A stretch of 64,000 nt of DNA from Epiperipatus broadwayi (GCA_028023455.1 JAQFVV010000287.1:1054001-1118000); one strand, 5' to 3'. Positions 1 to 12,007 are shown, counted from the first letter of the stretch. Program-made: numbers and translations. Notes: generated from the sequence alone by a model not told the origin.

Positions 1-1430
1 TGAAGTCAGATTTTGTCTTTCATATTAATAGATTTGTTAATCATTATAATTGCTATTATCGGACAGATAAACTAATAAACTGATGGTTATTAGGAATGAT
101 GTATGACAGGCAATTTCTAAAATTGACATGGTTGAGCCATGATTCATGAATCTTTACCTGTCAAATCTGCCACTGCATTAACTTATATAGGGCTACTATG
201 GGAACCTATGTTATGCATGTGAGAGATGGTATATAAATATTGAAATTATTTGTTAGGACATTTTGTTTTGTGTGAAAGAAATTAACAAAAATTGATTTTC
301 CTCACGATAATTTGTTCTGATTTGAATTAGTTGCATGTTTCTTGCTCCATCCCTAACACACATGCATTTATATGTGTTCCATTGACTAGTATACACAACA
401 TGGCATTCCATAAGTTTGTAAAAAAAAAGTGTGAAGTGTATCATTTGTGTGTATGTGTACTGAACTTAATACAGAAACAGACACTACAGTATAAATGCGA
501 TTTAAAATAATTATTATATTTATACATATAATCAATTTTTCAAATTATTTTTTGTTTCTCAATATTTTTTATTTTGTTGTTGTTGTACTTAATTTGATCA
601 GTGTAAATAAAATAAAAAAAACATTATCAGTATCGAGTAGCAGAAAATTCCAAAGTTGATGGATAAAAAATATAGCAATATTAGTAAGGGTGATAAAGTA
701 ATTTGTGTTTTATATTCTTGAACAGTAGTGTGCAGAACCTTATCAGAAAAATGGCATTATGAAACAAACCATAAATCTCTTCTTGATAAAAATGAAGAAC
801 AATAAGAAAAATTTATTGCATGAGACATTAAAAATAAAAACGCTCAGTCAAAATCCTTAATTAAACCTAATCAACAATCAGTCAAATATAACTGCTCCTT
901 GTTATATTGCCTTACATGTAATTGTCAAACATGGAAAATCTTTTGGTGATGGTGAATCTAAAAGAAACATTGTTAAAATCTGAATTAATTCTTTCTGAAG
1001 ATTTTGAAAATCAAACAAAAAATTATTCAAAGGATAAAAGATATACCTTTGATTAGACATATAATAAAAGTCAGAATCTTGGAAATGACCAAAAATATAG
1101 CAAAAAAGTACATATTAAACTTCCAGTTTCATTTCTCTGTGTCTTGATGAGTTAAATCAGCTTATTTAGCTTATTGTATACAGAACAATACCAGAGAAGA
1201 ATTAATTGGTTTATTATAATTAGCAACAACAACAAAAGGAATAGATATTTACAACGTAGTTATAGATGCATTTGCTGAAAAAGAAATAAATCTTTCACAG
1301 ACAACTAGTTTTTTCATCTTTCTTATTAATAGTAGTTCCTTTTTTTTTCTAGTGCAAAAATAACTTTCTTTCCAATACCAGAATTTGTTTTATTTCTACA
1401 GCTTTCTTTGTCAAAGTTACATTTTCTTAC
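1..1430. other. No gene recognised
   Basis: A+T-rich sequence with short A/T homopolymers. The small open frames have no recognisable motif. The sequence just before 1438 is the left flank of the LTR retrotransposon. Confidence 0.6.
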
Positions 1431-1437
1431 ACCATTA

Positions 1438-2031
1438 TGCTGTGTTCATGTACAAATACACATATATATATTTACTGTATTTGTTAAAGATAAATAAAGG
1501 TGTGTGTGCAAGCTATAAATATTAATATGTAAAATACTCCAGAAATAAAACAGTTAATTAAGTATGTAGAAAGAAATAAAACTAACTGATAATAGCAACA
1601 GGTTAATTTACATGTTAATGAACGTCTTTATGTAAATTAGCAGGAGTGATAAAAGAGTATGCAGAAGAATTAAGAAGGTGTGCACAAGAGTTGTCAAGCA
1701 GTGTCTTGAGTTGTGAGTGTGAATAGAGTGCAGAAAATATAAGCAGTGTTCTCCAGTGTGCATAAGTGTTGTCAAGCAATATCTAGTGTTGTCCAATGAA
1801 TGCAAGAGTGTCACTTAATAATGTAAAGTGCAAGGCAAGTTGTCATCAGTAAAGTGTAAGAATATTGTCAGTAATTGAGGAAAAAGAACAAAAGTAAACT
1901 AGTGGAAAGTTAAACTAGTAATGTAAAATTGTTCTGGAAATAAATACTCTAATCAAGAATCTATTTGGACTATCTCTGATATAATGTATATGAGCAGTAA
2001 GGTGCTTGCAAAATAAAGACACTTTAATTAT
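1438..2031 (+). repeat. 5' LTR
   Basis: Starts TGCTGTGTTC and aligns along its whole length with 3768-4312, with scattered substitutions and a few indels. The divergence between the two LTRs shows the insertion is old. The 3' boundary is set where similarity to the right LTR is lost, just after TTTAATTAT. Confidence 0.8.
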
Positions 2032-2058
2032 TAAATGAATTTATTTGGTCTATTTCTG

Positions 2059-2210
2059 AATATTATCTGGTGCAATTCAACAGTCTAACTTGTGAGGCCT
2101 GAATATTATCTGGCACAATCAACAAATGAAAGTTTAAGAAGGATTAGTGAGATATTATCTAGTGCAGTCATTTAAAGATAAACCTGTGAAGCTTTGAAGA
2201 TATTATCTAA
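2059..2210 (+). promoter_or_regulatory. Primer-binding-site candidate with repeated copies
   Basis: TGGTGCAATTCAAC at 2068-2081 begins with the TGG expected of a site complementary to a tRNA 3' CCA end and lies about 35 bases after the left LTR. The surrounding motif GATATTATCTGGTGCAAT recurs in degenerating form at 2101-2120, 2150-2170 and 2198-2210. The primer tRNA cannot be named from this. Confidence 0.45.
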
Positions 2211-2478
2211 TAAGAAAGTAGACTTAGTGGTGTAGTGAAGTAAAAATGCAGAACAATGTGGCAACAATGTTTGATTGAGTCAATAACCAATATATACTAA
2301 TCATATTGAAAAATACATGCTTATGAATGAGATAACAGAGGATAAACTTAAAGTTGCAATATTATTACAGATGTGCAGAAAAGATGTCTTGAATATGGCA
2401 AACTGTTTATGCAAGCCCTACTATTAAAACTAGGTATTTTAAACCTATAACATCAAAATTTTGTGTCTTCATTTTTAA

Positions 2479-2883
2479 GGGAGAATACAGTCACAAAATG
2501 AAAACATACACAAGTTTGATCTGGTTCTATGTACATTAGCGAAGAATTGCGAATTTATAAATTTGACCGATAAAATGATGTTAGATCAGTTTCTATGGGG
2601 CATTAGAGACATAAAGCTTAGAAAAATTTTACTAGCAAGAGAAGAATTATTAGCTTATGAAGTTATGTTGGACCATATGCAAACCTTTAGAAATGTGACA
2701 GAGTGCAGTTTTTCAGAAACTAATATAAGCATGGCTAAAAAAAGTGTGATAAACAAGAAATTTAAAAAGAAACCCTCAACTTATTATTGTTGTGGAAATC
2801 CAGGACATTTAAAAGCTAGCTGCAAGTTTAAAACAAAAAGATGTTTGAGTTGCAGACTTGAAGGTTATTTATCAAAGTTATGA
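2479..2883 (+). pseudogene. Gag-like protein remnant with zinc knuckle
   Basis: The frame is open from 2479, upstream of any ATG, and reads through a capsid-like segment (DQFLWGIRDIKLRKILLA), as in retrotransposon Gag proteins. It ends in a nucleocapsid-type zinc knuckle, which in this family binds the element's RNA. In the knuckle (YYCCGNPGHLKASC) the first of the four zinc ligands is Tyr instead of Cys, so it is probably damaged. A second Cys-rich segment, CLSCRLEGY, has Tyr where His is expected. The frame stops at 2881-2883. About 135 codons remain, far shorter than a usual Gag, so the 5' part is missing or out of frame. Retrotransposon origin is supported by the flanking LTRs. Confidence 0.7.
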
Positions 2884-3005
2884 TATGACGAATGGCAAAG
2901 CAGGATTTACAGCAAAAGAGTAAATCGATAAGTGTCCGATAAGTTGACATTTATAAACAAAGTGAAAGATATTGTGGATATGTTTAAGTGAAAGTTGGTA
3001 GAAAA

Positions 3006-3112
3006 ATGAATTGCTATTGTTGTGGTAAGAAAGGTCATACTAAAAAAACATGTTACTTTAAAACTTGCAAATGTTATAGATGCAGAATGACAGACTATTT
3101 GATAAAGATCTA
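3006..3112 (+). pseudogene. Second zinc-knuckle fragment, out of frame
   Basis: An intact CX2CX4HX4C knuckle, CYCCGKKGHTKKTC, is encoded here, followed by CKCYRCRMTDY. It repeats the layout of the knuckle pair that ends at 2883, but stops and frame changes separate the two. This looks like either a tandemly duplicated nucleocapsid region or two parts of one decayed Gag. The following 600 bases carry only short frames. A possible protease region near 3190-3260 is too decayed to call. Confidence 0.6.
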
Positions 3113-3756
3113 GCAATAAAAAATTTCAAAATGTTTAAAGCTGATTAAATGGTGAAGAATGCCAATTCATGAAATAAATATCAGACATATTAAAATTGCT
3201 TCAGTAAAAATAAATGTCCAAGATAAATTTCTACTGCAGCACAAATTGACGTCTAAAGTTAGATAGAAAGACAGTTATTTAGAAAGTATAACATTTAGTG
3301 AAAACCAAAGTGTACGGATTAAAGATATTATAAAAAAAGAAATGGCTAATGGGAATAATTACAAAACTTATATCTCGGAAAATATGTGAAATAAGGTTAG
3401 AAGAAGGCAGAATATTTAAATGTTATATTAACTATAAAAACGAATAGGGAATTAAACCATTAGAAGATGTAGTGGTCATTCCTAACAGGGAGAAAGAAAA
3501 TTAGACTGATATTTCTGATGAAACTGAAGTTAAAAATTCCACTAGTTCTCCTATTCAAGAAGAAGTTACTGAGATCAATATTGAGTGAGGAGAAAATATT
3601 TCAGAGCTGAGGAAGAAAAGTTACCTCCAACAAAGCATATTTGACAATGGAGAAAAACAGTAAAGCTGCAAGACTATATTATAAATAAACAAAAGTTTTT
3701 TTTTCTGTGTACATAAATTTTTTTTATTTGTAGATAAATTCTGCATTGTCTGAAGT

Positions 3757-3767
3757 AGGGGGAAGAA
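3757..3767 (+). promoter_or_regulatory. Polypurine tract
   Basis: AGGGGGAAGAA lies directly against the TG that opens the right LTR. This is the position and composition expected of the plus-strand primer of an LTR retrotransposon. Confidence 0.75.
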
Positions 3768-4312
3768 TGCTGTGTACACACACAGATATATATTTAATGT
3801 ATTTATGTAAGATAAATAAAGGTGCATATATAAGCTATAAATATTAATATGTAAAATATTCCAGAAATAAAACAGTTGAGTATGTGGAAAGAAATAAAAC
3901 TTACTGAAAATATCAACAGATTAATTTACACGTTAATAAGAGTCTTTATGCAAATTAGCAAAAGTGAAAAAAGAGTCTGCAGAAGAATTAAGCAGGTGTG
4001 CACAAGAGTTGTCAAGCAGTATGTAGAATTGTCAGGGTGCACAGAGTGTATAAAGTATAAGTGTCCTCCGGTGTGCATAAGAATTGTCAAATGTGCACAA
4101 GTGTTGCCAAACAGTATTGCTGTCAGTCGAATGTGAGACTAATGCCAGTATTGGAGGAAGAAGAAAAGTAAACTAGTGGAAAGTTAATCTAGTAATATAA
4201 AATTGTTCTGGAAATAAATAAAGAAGAGCTCTAGACAAGAATCTATTTGGACTGTCTCTGATATAATGTGTGTGAGCAGTAAGGTGCTTGCAAAATAAAG
4301 AGACTTTAATTA
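3768..4312 (+). repeat. 3' LTR
   Basis: Pairs with 1438-2031. Starts TGCTGTGTAC immediately after the polypurine tract and ends about 4312, where similarity to the left LTR stops. An open frame at 3876-4136 lies inside the LTR and is judged fortuitous. Confidence 0.8.
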
Positions 4313-4424
4313 TATAATAATCTCGCAGGAGATGATGAACTTTATAGAGATCTAAGTGATCTTATATTCAACTAGCAAGTTGAATTACCAACTTTCTATC
4401 TTACTAATGCCATTATTATTTAAC

Positions 4425-4552
4425 CATCAATCATCATATGATTACTGTTTCTTATGCTTACACAAGCTGTTCTTTACAGAAGCAAAACTCTCCATACAGT
4501 AGCATCCATTGATTACTCTGGCTTGCACTAATGGAGAGTTTTGCTTTTATAA
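4425..4552 (-). repeat. Short interspersed repeat, family A, partial
   Basis: Holds the two family-A end signatures (CATATGATTACTGTTTCTTATG and GCAAAACTCTCCATACAGTAG) plus GATTACTCTGGCTTGCACT. The GCAAAACTCTCCAT end at 4483 is mirrored by ATGGAGAGTTTTGC near 4533-4546, so it forms a small hairpin. Most of the family body is missing. Confidence 0.6.
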
Positions 4553-4689
4553 AAAAAAACTATTATTTTTCAGACTAAATAAACTCTTAAAGTTTTATTG
4601 AACATTGCATTTAGTTTTCTTATTTAACAACATATATATTCAACTGCCAACTGTTTGCATGTCCCTGAAAATATTACATTATTAATTCC

Positions 4690-5830
4690 TTTACATATAT
4701 TTTACAGAAATCCAGATATCAATTCTTTTTAATGGATTATTTTAAAATAGTCTCATAATCTTTTTTCTTAATACATTTTTGTCTCAGCTGAAATTTACTT
4801 TTAAATTGCTACTACTTTGTATCAGCTATCGTTATCATAGTTTTTACTAGAAAATCAGTTTTTATGGTCCCAGTCAATTCATTGAAGTATTTATCTATTA
4901 TTAATATTATCTATTTTAATAATGTTCATCTCTCACTAGTCAATGATTACTTCCTAAGTTACATTTTTTAAGAACAACTTAATATGTTATTTTATGTTAG
5001 CCAAAATATAATTGAATTATGTCAGACTTTCACATGGATATGTGCATGTCCACTTTGGTTTAACATTTTTCTGAAAGAAAGACTTCATAATTCTGTATCC
5101 TCTCATTTCTCCATCATAATAAAATTCACCTTTAGTATTTTTATCTGTCAATCATTTACCAATTATAGCATTAAAGTCTTACATGACAATTTTAAAATAT
5201 TGCTTTGCGTGATCAAAAGTATTTTGTACACCTATATAAAAATATTCTACTTTTTCAGTACAATGAAAATTTGTTGGGACATAAACATGAATTATCTTCA
5301 TTTAAATTCCTTCCATTAAACTGAATAATTACTCTTGCCACTTTTTGATATACCATCAACTTGCGCAATGTTGTTCTTTCAAATTGTATTTATGAAAAAG
5401 GTCATTTCAATTGTGCTTCTGTAGTAAAGTACATGTCCGCTTTTTGAATCAATTTTTTCTTTACCTTTTCTTCTAACTTCACAAAGTCCAATAATATTCT
5501 ATTTAATATTAGGCAATTTGTTTTCCAATTCATTCAATATTTTTTTACTTGAAAGTGATTTGTAATTGTAGGTACTTAAATAAAAAGTCTCTATTAAATT
5601 ATTCTGCTGAAAATTATCAAGTTACTTAGAAGAAAGCTCATGGTATTTCTTGGTCTTAAACTTAGATGTAAAAAGCTAGTAGATTCACCACTATGGCTTA
5701 TGCATGTTGGTGAACAGCTTATCCATATTTGTTTACCATATGAATAATCAACTGTAATAACATCAGAGATGAGAAGAAAATATGGAGTGGACATGAGGAT
5801 GAGTATTCTTTCGGTTAATAGCAAATTCCC
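4690..5830 (-). mobile_element. RTE-type LINE, 5' portion, degenerate
   Basis: Read on the minus strand, 5340-5580 matches the start of the endonuclease region of the RTE copy at 15385-15600; the block encoding GLCEVRRKG is nearly identical. The region 4984-5320 matches 15763-16071 (endonuclease C-terminal half), and 5594-5830 matches the leader at 15020-15190. About 150 bases between leader and endonuclease are missing relative to the other copy. The reverse transcriptase part is absent past about 4690. Frames at 4984-5319 (plus) and 5594-5824 (minus) are by-products of this remnant. It cannot make a working protein. Confidence 0.75.
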
Positions 5831-6220
5831 ACATGTAGTTATATATATTTGACAATCATGAATAAGATAATAAGGCAGATAATAATCCAGATTAACTTAA
5901 GTAGAAAAGTAGTAAGAAATTAGGAAATTAAGGCAGTATTGAATAAATATTCAATATTTTGTCACACAGTCGAAAAGATAAATGAGCAAAATAATAATAA
6001 TAATTATTTGTTTAAATAAATAATAGGATATATGTGTAACCAAATACATATGTTCTCAAAACATTTAGATAGCCTTTTATTTCAATAAAATTGGAAGAAA
6101 TAACTGATTAAAACTGATTATTATAATGTAAGTTTGCAAAGGGCAGTCTAATTGAAAAATCAACCCTGATGATTAACAGCAAGAAGGGTAGCCTTTGAGA
6201 ATGTATTCAGCATTAATTTG

Positions 6221-6334
6221 TAGAATTAAATTTGAAAAAAAAAAAAAAACTGGCAAAACTCTCCATATAGTAGTGCCACTCAGTGCAAACCAGAGTAATC
6301 AATAGTGATTATGTGATGTTTAGAATTAAGTTTG
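6221..6334. mobile_element. Family A short element with 14-bp target duplication
   Basis: The 86-base insert (6235-6320) is flanked by TAGAATTAAATTTG at 6221-6234 and TAGAATTAAGTTTG at 6321-6334. It starts with a run of A, then the family-A end TGGCAAAACTCTCCATA, and finishes with the other family-A end, GTGATTATGTGATGTT. The middle of the family sequence is deleted. Duplication length points to target-primed retrotransposition. Confidence 0.7.
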
Positions 6335-7440
6335 GTTAGTACAAGTTGTAAGTATTAAATGTATATTATTAAAAGTATTGGACTGATTAAAATGATCGTA
6401 ATTTATGGTAACAATTTTTAGAAAATTTGTATTGCATATTATTTTGGCAGAAGATGATAATCAAGAAATATAGCCAATATGTTATAAAGAACTCAAAAGT
6501 GAGAATTTTTGTTTATATTCTGCCTTATTTCATTTGGAAGCTAATGGGGTAATTTTAAGAAATAATGCAGGCAGCATTTCAAAGTGTGTATCATCATGTT
6601 TAGAAATAGATATTATACATATATATTAAACTATTTATCTAGATAATATTCAGTCTTTCTTTACATTTACATCTTTCTTCTGTAAACAATATATATATAT
6701 TGTAATGGTCCAGCACATGAAAGTCAAAATTGTAATGGAGAATATAACAGCTTTTACAAACAAAATTGTAATGTTATAATTTTAGAATAACAGCAACATT
6801 ATAACCATACCCCAAATACATTAAATTAATTATTGATGTATTTCAACTTGCAACTATTTATAAATTTCAAGCGCCATGAAAATCAGGATGATACCCATAC
6901 TTCACTCCACCTCATTATATTGCCCTTACAGTCAACACACCAAAGTTATATATTATGAGATAACTATTAAATGATACTAAGGGTAATATAATAAATTAAT
7001 ACCATAAATTCATTATGATATCTAACATGAATGAATTTGTCATAGATTCAAAATAAAGCAATTATAAATTGAGACCAAGGACTATTCATGACAGTTGATA
7101 ACAACAATAATTTATTACATGAAATATAATAATGCATAAATTAAATTAATAATAAAACAAGAAAGAAATAATAAAATAAATAAATTAGTACCCGATGATG
7201 TGCCTTTTTGTATACTCTTATTTTTTTAATCTACATTAAAATTGGTTACTCATAGTTCTTGTAATTGTTCTATTATTCTAAAACAAAATAATCAAATAAA
7301 AACAACGTAATGAAAATTATTTATTTTAACTAGAAACAATTTTATAATTTCAACATTAAGATTTACTCATGTAAAGAAAACGTTAAATATTTGCAGGCAC
7401 AATCATAAAATCTTTTATAAATTATAGAAATATGATTTTT
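6335..7440. other. No gene recognised
   Basis: Simple A+T-rich sequence with a TA run near 6690-6700. No coding or element signature seen. Confidence 0.6.
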
Positions 7441-7444
7441 TCCC

Positions 7445-8223
7445 CTACAGTATAGGTTTTTTCATGCCTGCACGTCTATATGTAATATATAGGGGGTTTG
7501 AACTCAGACTTTCACACGACTCTCAACCATCCATGCTATCTCATACCGCTGATGCACTTGATCACGCACATGTTGGTGATTATTTATCTTTTCGACATGT
7601 GGGTGATCAATTGTGTCAGTGGTATGAGATAGCATGGATGATTGAGGGTCGTGTGAAAGTCTGAGTTCAAACTCCTATATATAAATTAATCTACGCAAAA
7701 ACAAAAAAAAATATCTGTTGCTTCTTATAACAAAATATATTTAATGTATTTCAAAATAGATATTTATAAGCTTATAGTTATTTATCCCATATTTATTTTT
7801 AAAAAATTACAAATAATACCTAACTATAAAATTATGAAGACGCATACTGTTTTTTTTAAACTATTTATCTGGAAAACTCAGATATTCTAATGTGTGTGTG
7901 TGAATAATAAAAAAATTGTAAAATATTCGCTTATCAATAATTTTTTTTTTTTTTACTTAATTTGAATATTATTAAAAAAATGAAAATAAGAATATTCTAG
8001 AATAAAATAAATTAATAATAGCTCGTTGTTATAATTTGAATTACTTTAACTTATTGATAAATAGGGGTTTTGAACTCAAACTTTCACACGACTACCATGT
8101 GTGTGATCAAGTGTATCAGCAGTATGAGATAGCATGGATAGTTGAGAGTCATGTGAAAATCTGAATTCAAAACCCCTATTTATTACATATTGGAGTGCAG
8201 GTATGAAAAAGCCTGTACTATAG
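7445..8223. mobile_element. Composite fold-back element (family B)
   Basis: Outer inverted repeats of about 55 bases (7445-7500 and 8170-8223) share the mirrored motifs TTTTTCATGCCTGCAC and GTGCAGGTATGAAAAA. Inside lie two hairpins of the same dispersed family. 7488-7672 is a near-perfect inverted repeat with arms of about 80 bases; 8064-8178 is a shorter one with arms GGGGTTTTGAACTCA and TGAATTCAAAACCCC. The open frame at 7464-7664 simply reads through the first hairpin. No transposase is present. Confidence 0.7.
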
Positions 8224-8229
8224 AGAAAA

Positions 8230-10640
8230 AAAAATTCATATATTTAGCTTATTGAAAAAAACACTATAAATTGTTTAATTTTTCACCAAATCTGATGTTT
8301 TTCTGTTCATCGTAGTTTGTTATGTGATCCGACAATGAAATTCTTAACGGCATTAGATAGTTGAAATGAGTTGATTATTTGGATAAATGTATCCGAATAT
8401 TTTATTCTTTGTTTTAAAGATAAAATCATCATAAACTGAATATAAAATGATATTGAAAGATAAACATAAACTCACGTTAATCTTTTTTTTTTTTAAAATA
8501 TCCAATTCTTTGAGAGATATGGCTAATGAGAGAAATATCTCTCTCCTCTTCTTTCATTTAATTTAGCGCTTCATGTTGTTTGTAGTTTTCCCAAAATAAT
8601 AAATAAGTTGTACTTTTTTTTTAGATCTTAGAAACAAACCTTTCTGTTTCATAACAGTTCATGAGCTTTCCGTCTATCTCTCTATTCTATCAGATAATAA
8701 AATCAATAATTTTTTTTATATATTCCCCCGTTAAAAAAAATTCCATAAATAAACCCATTTATAAATAAACAAAATAAAATTTTATTCATTACTATATATT
8801 TTTTTTTTAAATATCAGAATAGTTATTTAATTTATTTTTAATATCTATTACCAAATTTAATATTCAACACTTTTATCTTTTATAAAAAAAATTGTTGATA
8901 TGTGTGTGTTTGTTTACACTTATTTTCACATGCATGTATATGCATACTTACACATTTTTTTATGACCAGGTTATATATCCATAAATAAAATAAAATAATA
9001 CTTTGTTTTCTTTTACTTTTTTATATATTATTTCTTTTATTAGCCAGTCATTTTAAACTTAGTATAACAATATATATGATAATATCATTGGAAAGTGTGC
9101 ATTGTGGGTAAAAATAAGAGAAGTGAGAGATTAATATTTTTTAAAGAGAAAATAGAGTACTAATAATGATCACATGATCATCAGGAAAAAAATTAAATAA
9201 GAAAAATTTCAGATAATGTGAATAAATTTCTATGCTTTGGTTCATTGTAAATAATATATATTCAAACAACAATTTAGTATTGGCAGCATTTAAAACAATA
9301 AGAACTGAGATAACAAACAAACTGACATTTGATAATAAAGAGTATTTAGAGAAAAAATATCAGAGTCATTAGTTAAGAAATTAGATATAAGTAACAATAA
9401 TCTGAGTGATAAAATAAATTCAAATAGATATATGAATTATTCAACAAAAATTTGAAAGATGCTCAATAAAGATATAATATAAAAGAACAAGCTGTGAATT
9501 AGATACCAGATAATGAATAAAATGATGGAGAAAAGAAGTTGAGAAAATGTGAACTTTGTTTAAGATAGAAATATATTCAGAAAGCTTGAGATGTGAAATG
9601 GGTAAAACAGGGAGGGAATAGCTGTAACTCTAGCATCATATATTGTCAGTAAACATCATGCATTTAAATAAATAAATAATCAAATAAGTTCATGGTCATG
9701 TGATGTTCAAGCATCAGAAAAATTGAGATGCAATTCGTGGATGTTTTACTCTCAAATTTATTGCTGTGGTAAAAAAACAATAATTTTGTGTCTAATATAT
9801 GATATTAATTTAAAAACCTGATTTGTAGGTATGGGATTAAATATAATTGCATATTTTTGATTATTGAATCTCAAAGGAGATGTGCTTTTTTCAATCATGA
9901 CAAAAGCAAATATCTATAGACCTTTAATTTATTATGATTGCTAGCATTGTTTTCTATTTGTAAGCTGTAAAATTTAGATGTGTATATTCAAGAGTTTGAA
10001 TTATTTTCTCACTTTAGTTACATGATCTAATTTAAATATTTGTTGCTATGTTTGTGTAAATGGGGCTGATTTTCTTTTACAACCAGAAATACCTAAGAGA
10101 ATCTTCAGTATAAGGCAAAACATGTGGCATGATGAGATATTAGCCAGGTCCATTCTTTGGATTGGTATCATGCCTAGTAATTGGTGTTATTTAACATGTA
10201 ATATCTAGTTTAGCTTTATGCATTATACCACAGTATGCTAGAATTATATATAACACATTTTCATGCATTAAATATGACTTTTTAATACATAGTTGATTTA
10301 TATCTGTGGCATTTGTTTAGAAAATAAAAAGAATTCCACAACCTTTCTATTTCAGTGATAATTATTTGACAAAAACATCTAATAATCACTAATTAAATAC
10401 ACACAAAAATTATACATCATTACATAAAATCAATAATATAATTTTATTTTTAAATAATATCAATATCAGTAAAAAAAAATGACATCAATAAAAATAAACT
10501 ATAAAAAATTGTTAAATTATATAATTAGCAATCTAATAATAAGTTAACATTCTATAATATTTTGGGTACTTACGTATTTGTTAATTTGACCACAGTGATG
10601 AAAAACATAGTGCAAACAAATGTGTAAATAAAGGCTGAAT
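8230..10640. other. No gene recognised
   Basis: A+T-rich sequence with homopolymers and microsatellite-like stretches. No convincing coding or repeat signature on either strand. Confidence 0.55.
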
Positions 10641-10649
10641 TAAACACAT

Positions 10650-11045
10650 TCCTCTTTAAGTCTTAAAATACCCAAGCATGGCAGATTTCTAATGTTCATT
10701 CTATATTGTAATACTATTGCAGATTTTATTACTATATATTTATTCATATGATAAAAAACATGAATGGGCTGCTCAATAACATGCCTTAGCTATCAGGTAA
10801 TCATAGCTTTTCTTCTACAAAACCTGATAGTATTTAATTGAAATATTAATTGAATTTTCTTGAAGGCATGATAAATGTGTGTGTGTAAATGATTAATTTT
10901 TTTTAGATATCTACAATTATAACAAATAAAATTAAATTATAGTTTTAGTTATCAGCTAAGGTTGGGTGATTGTCAGCTGAGGGCAGAGGGTGCTAAGAAT
11001 TCCCTAATTGCTGACCTAGGCTGATGTTTGATGATGATGTTTATT
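10650..11045 (+). mobile_element. RTE 5' leader fragment
   Basis: Aligns with about 14960-15380, the leader of the RTE copy. Shared landmarks include TTCATATG/TTCATATAG, GAATGGGCTGCTCA, GAGGGTGCTAAGAATTCCC and a TTTGATGATGATG end. It stops where the endonuclease frame would begin. An isolated leader is unexpected for a LINE, which is usually truncated at its 5' end. Confidence 0.6.
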
Positions 11046-11555
11046 CCATAATAAATTAAAAAATGAAGTGATTTTATCGTGAACTAAAAAATTTAAGTTT
11101 TTTTTAATTTTTAATTTTTTTTATAATGGATATACCATTTTTATATGCAGATATATAATCATGTATTCTCTTATTTGATCTATATAATTGTTAATTATAT
11201 ATAAACTATTTAAAGAAGAAAAATATCCAAAAAGGTAAATGATTTCAAAATATATTTCTGATGAATCTGCATATGTAGTAAATATAAGCTATTATTAATA
11301 ATGGGCACTAATAAAGTTACATAGAAGTTGTATGCTTGTAAATTAAATTATGACAAAATATTTACATACAGAATATATCTTTATCAACTGATTGAAAGAA
11401 TCAGTCTTTTCTATTTGGTGATAATTATTTTAAAAATTAAAATTGTATTGGAGAGCTCTAAAATTTGCTTCTCGTTATTACATAAATCAGAAGTTAGCAA
11501 GATACAAATCAAATATGATAATAAAATTGATTTTACATCCATTTTAAATGGTATC

Positions 11556-12007
11556 ATTTAAACCAGGGGTGGGCAATTGTTTTGGCTCAGGGGTCGCAGA
11601 GGTTGGTAGAGGGCCACATCATTTGTGGAAGCGAATGTTAGTGGAAGGCTGCATTGGGGGCCACTTTGTGGAAGCGAAGGTTAGTGGAGGGCTGCACCTT
11701 TTTTTCATGACACAATAATTACACTGCTTTACATTTTTTTGGAGAGTTCACGGTTTCACTAATATTGGAAATGGATATATTTGCTAATGCAAAGACAAAA
11801 TTGAAATTGACCAGATCAACTGGAAAAGCACTGCACTTTGTATCTACACTGCACATGTGTATTGACATGGATATCCTAGTGGAAAATACAAGATGAATCT
11901 TGGGTTGTGCACAGGAAGAAAATCTCAGTTCAAGGCAGATTTTTCTAATTGTCTTGGCGGGCCGCATGTGGCTCTCAGGCTGCTATTTGCCTTCCCCTGA
12001 TTTAAAC
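11556..12007. mobile_element. hAT-type MITE with 8-bp target duplication
   Basis: A 436-base element (11564-11999) is bounded by imperfect terminal inverted repeats CAGGGGTGGGCAA and TTGCCTTCCCCTG, and flanked by the exact 8-base direct repeat ATTTAAAC (11556-11563 and 12000-12007). End sequence and duplication length are those of the hAT superfamily. Internal ends contain GGGCCACATC and GGGCCGCATGTGGCTC, typical of hAT-derived MITEs. The open frame on the minus strand (11719-11967) shows no transposase motif, so the element depends on a transposase supplied elsewhere. Confidence 0.92.

Larger units (their letters stand above)
1438..4312 (+). mobile_element. Internally deleted LTR retrotransposon
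   Basis: Two long direct repeats (about 1438-2031 and 3768-4312) share most of their sequence, including landmarks such as GTGCACAAGAGTTGTCAAGCAG and the 3' motif GGTGCTTGCAAAATAAAGA. Both begin TGCTGTGT. A candidate primer-binding site follows the left LTR and a purine-rich tract abuts the right LTR. The internal region is only about 1.7 kb and holds gag-like sequence; no reverse transcriptase or integrase was found, so the copy is non-autonomous. I could not see a clean target-site duplication because the LTR 3' boundary is uncertain by several bases. Superfamily (Gypsy or other) is unresolved. Confidence 0.85.

Noticed and set aside
4984-5319. 111-codon plus-strand frame as a gene
   Set aside because: It is antisense to a degenerate RTE endonuclease, as shown by similarity to the antisense of 15763-16071.
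7464-7664. 66-codon frame, and similar ones at 31107-31340 and 48382-48615
   Set aside because: They read through family-B hairpin or repeat sequence and are not conserved in frame between copies.
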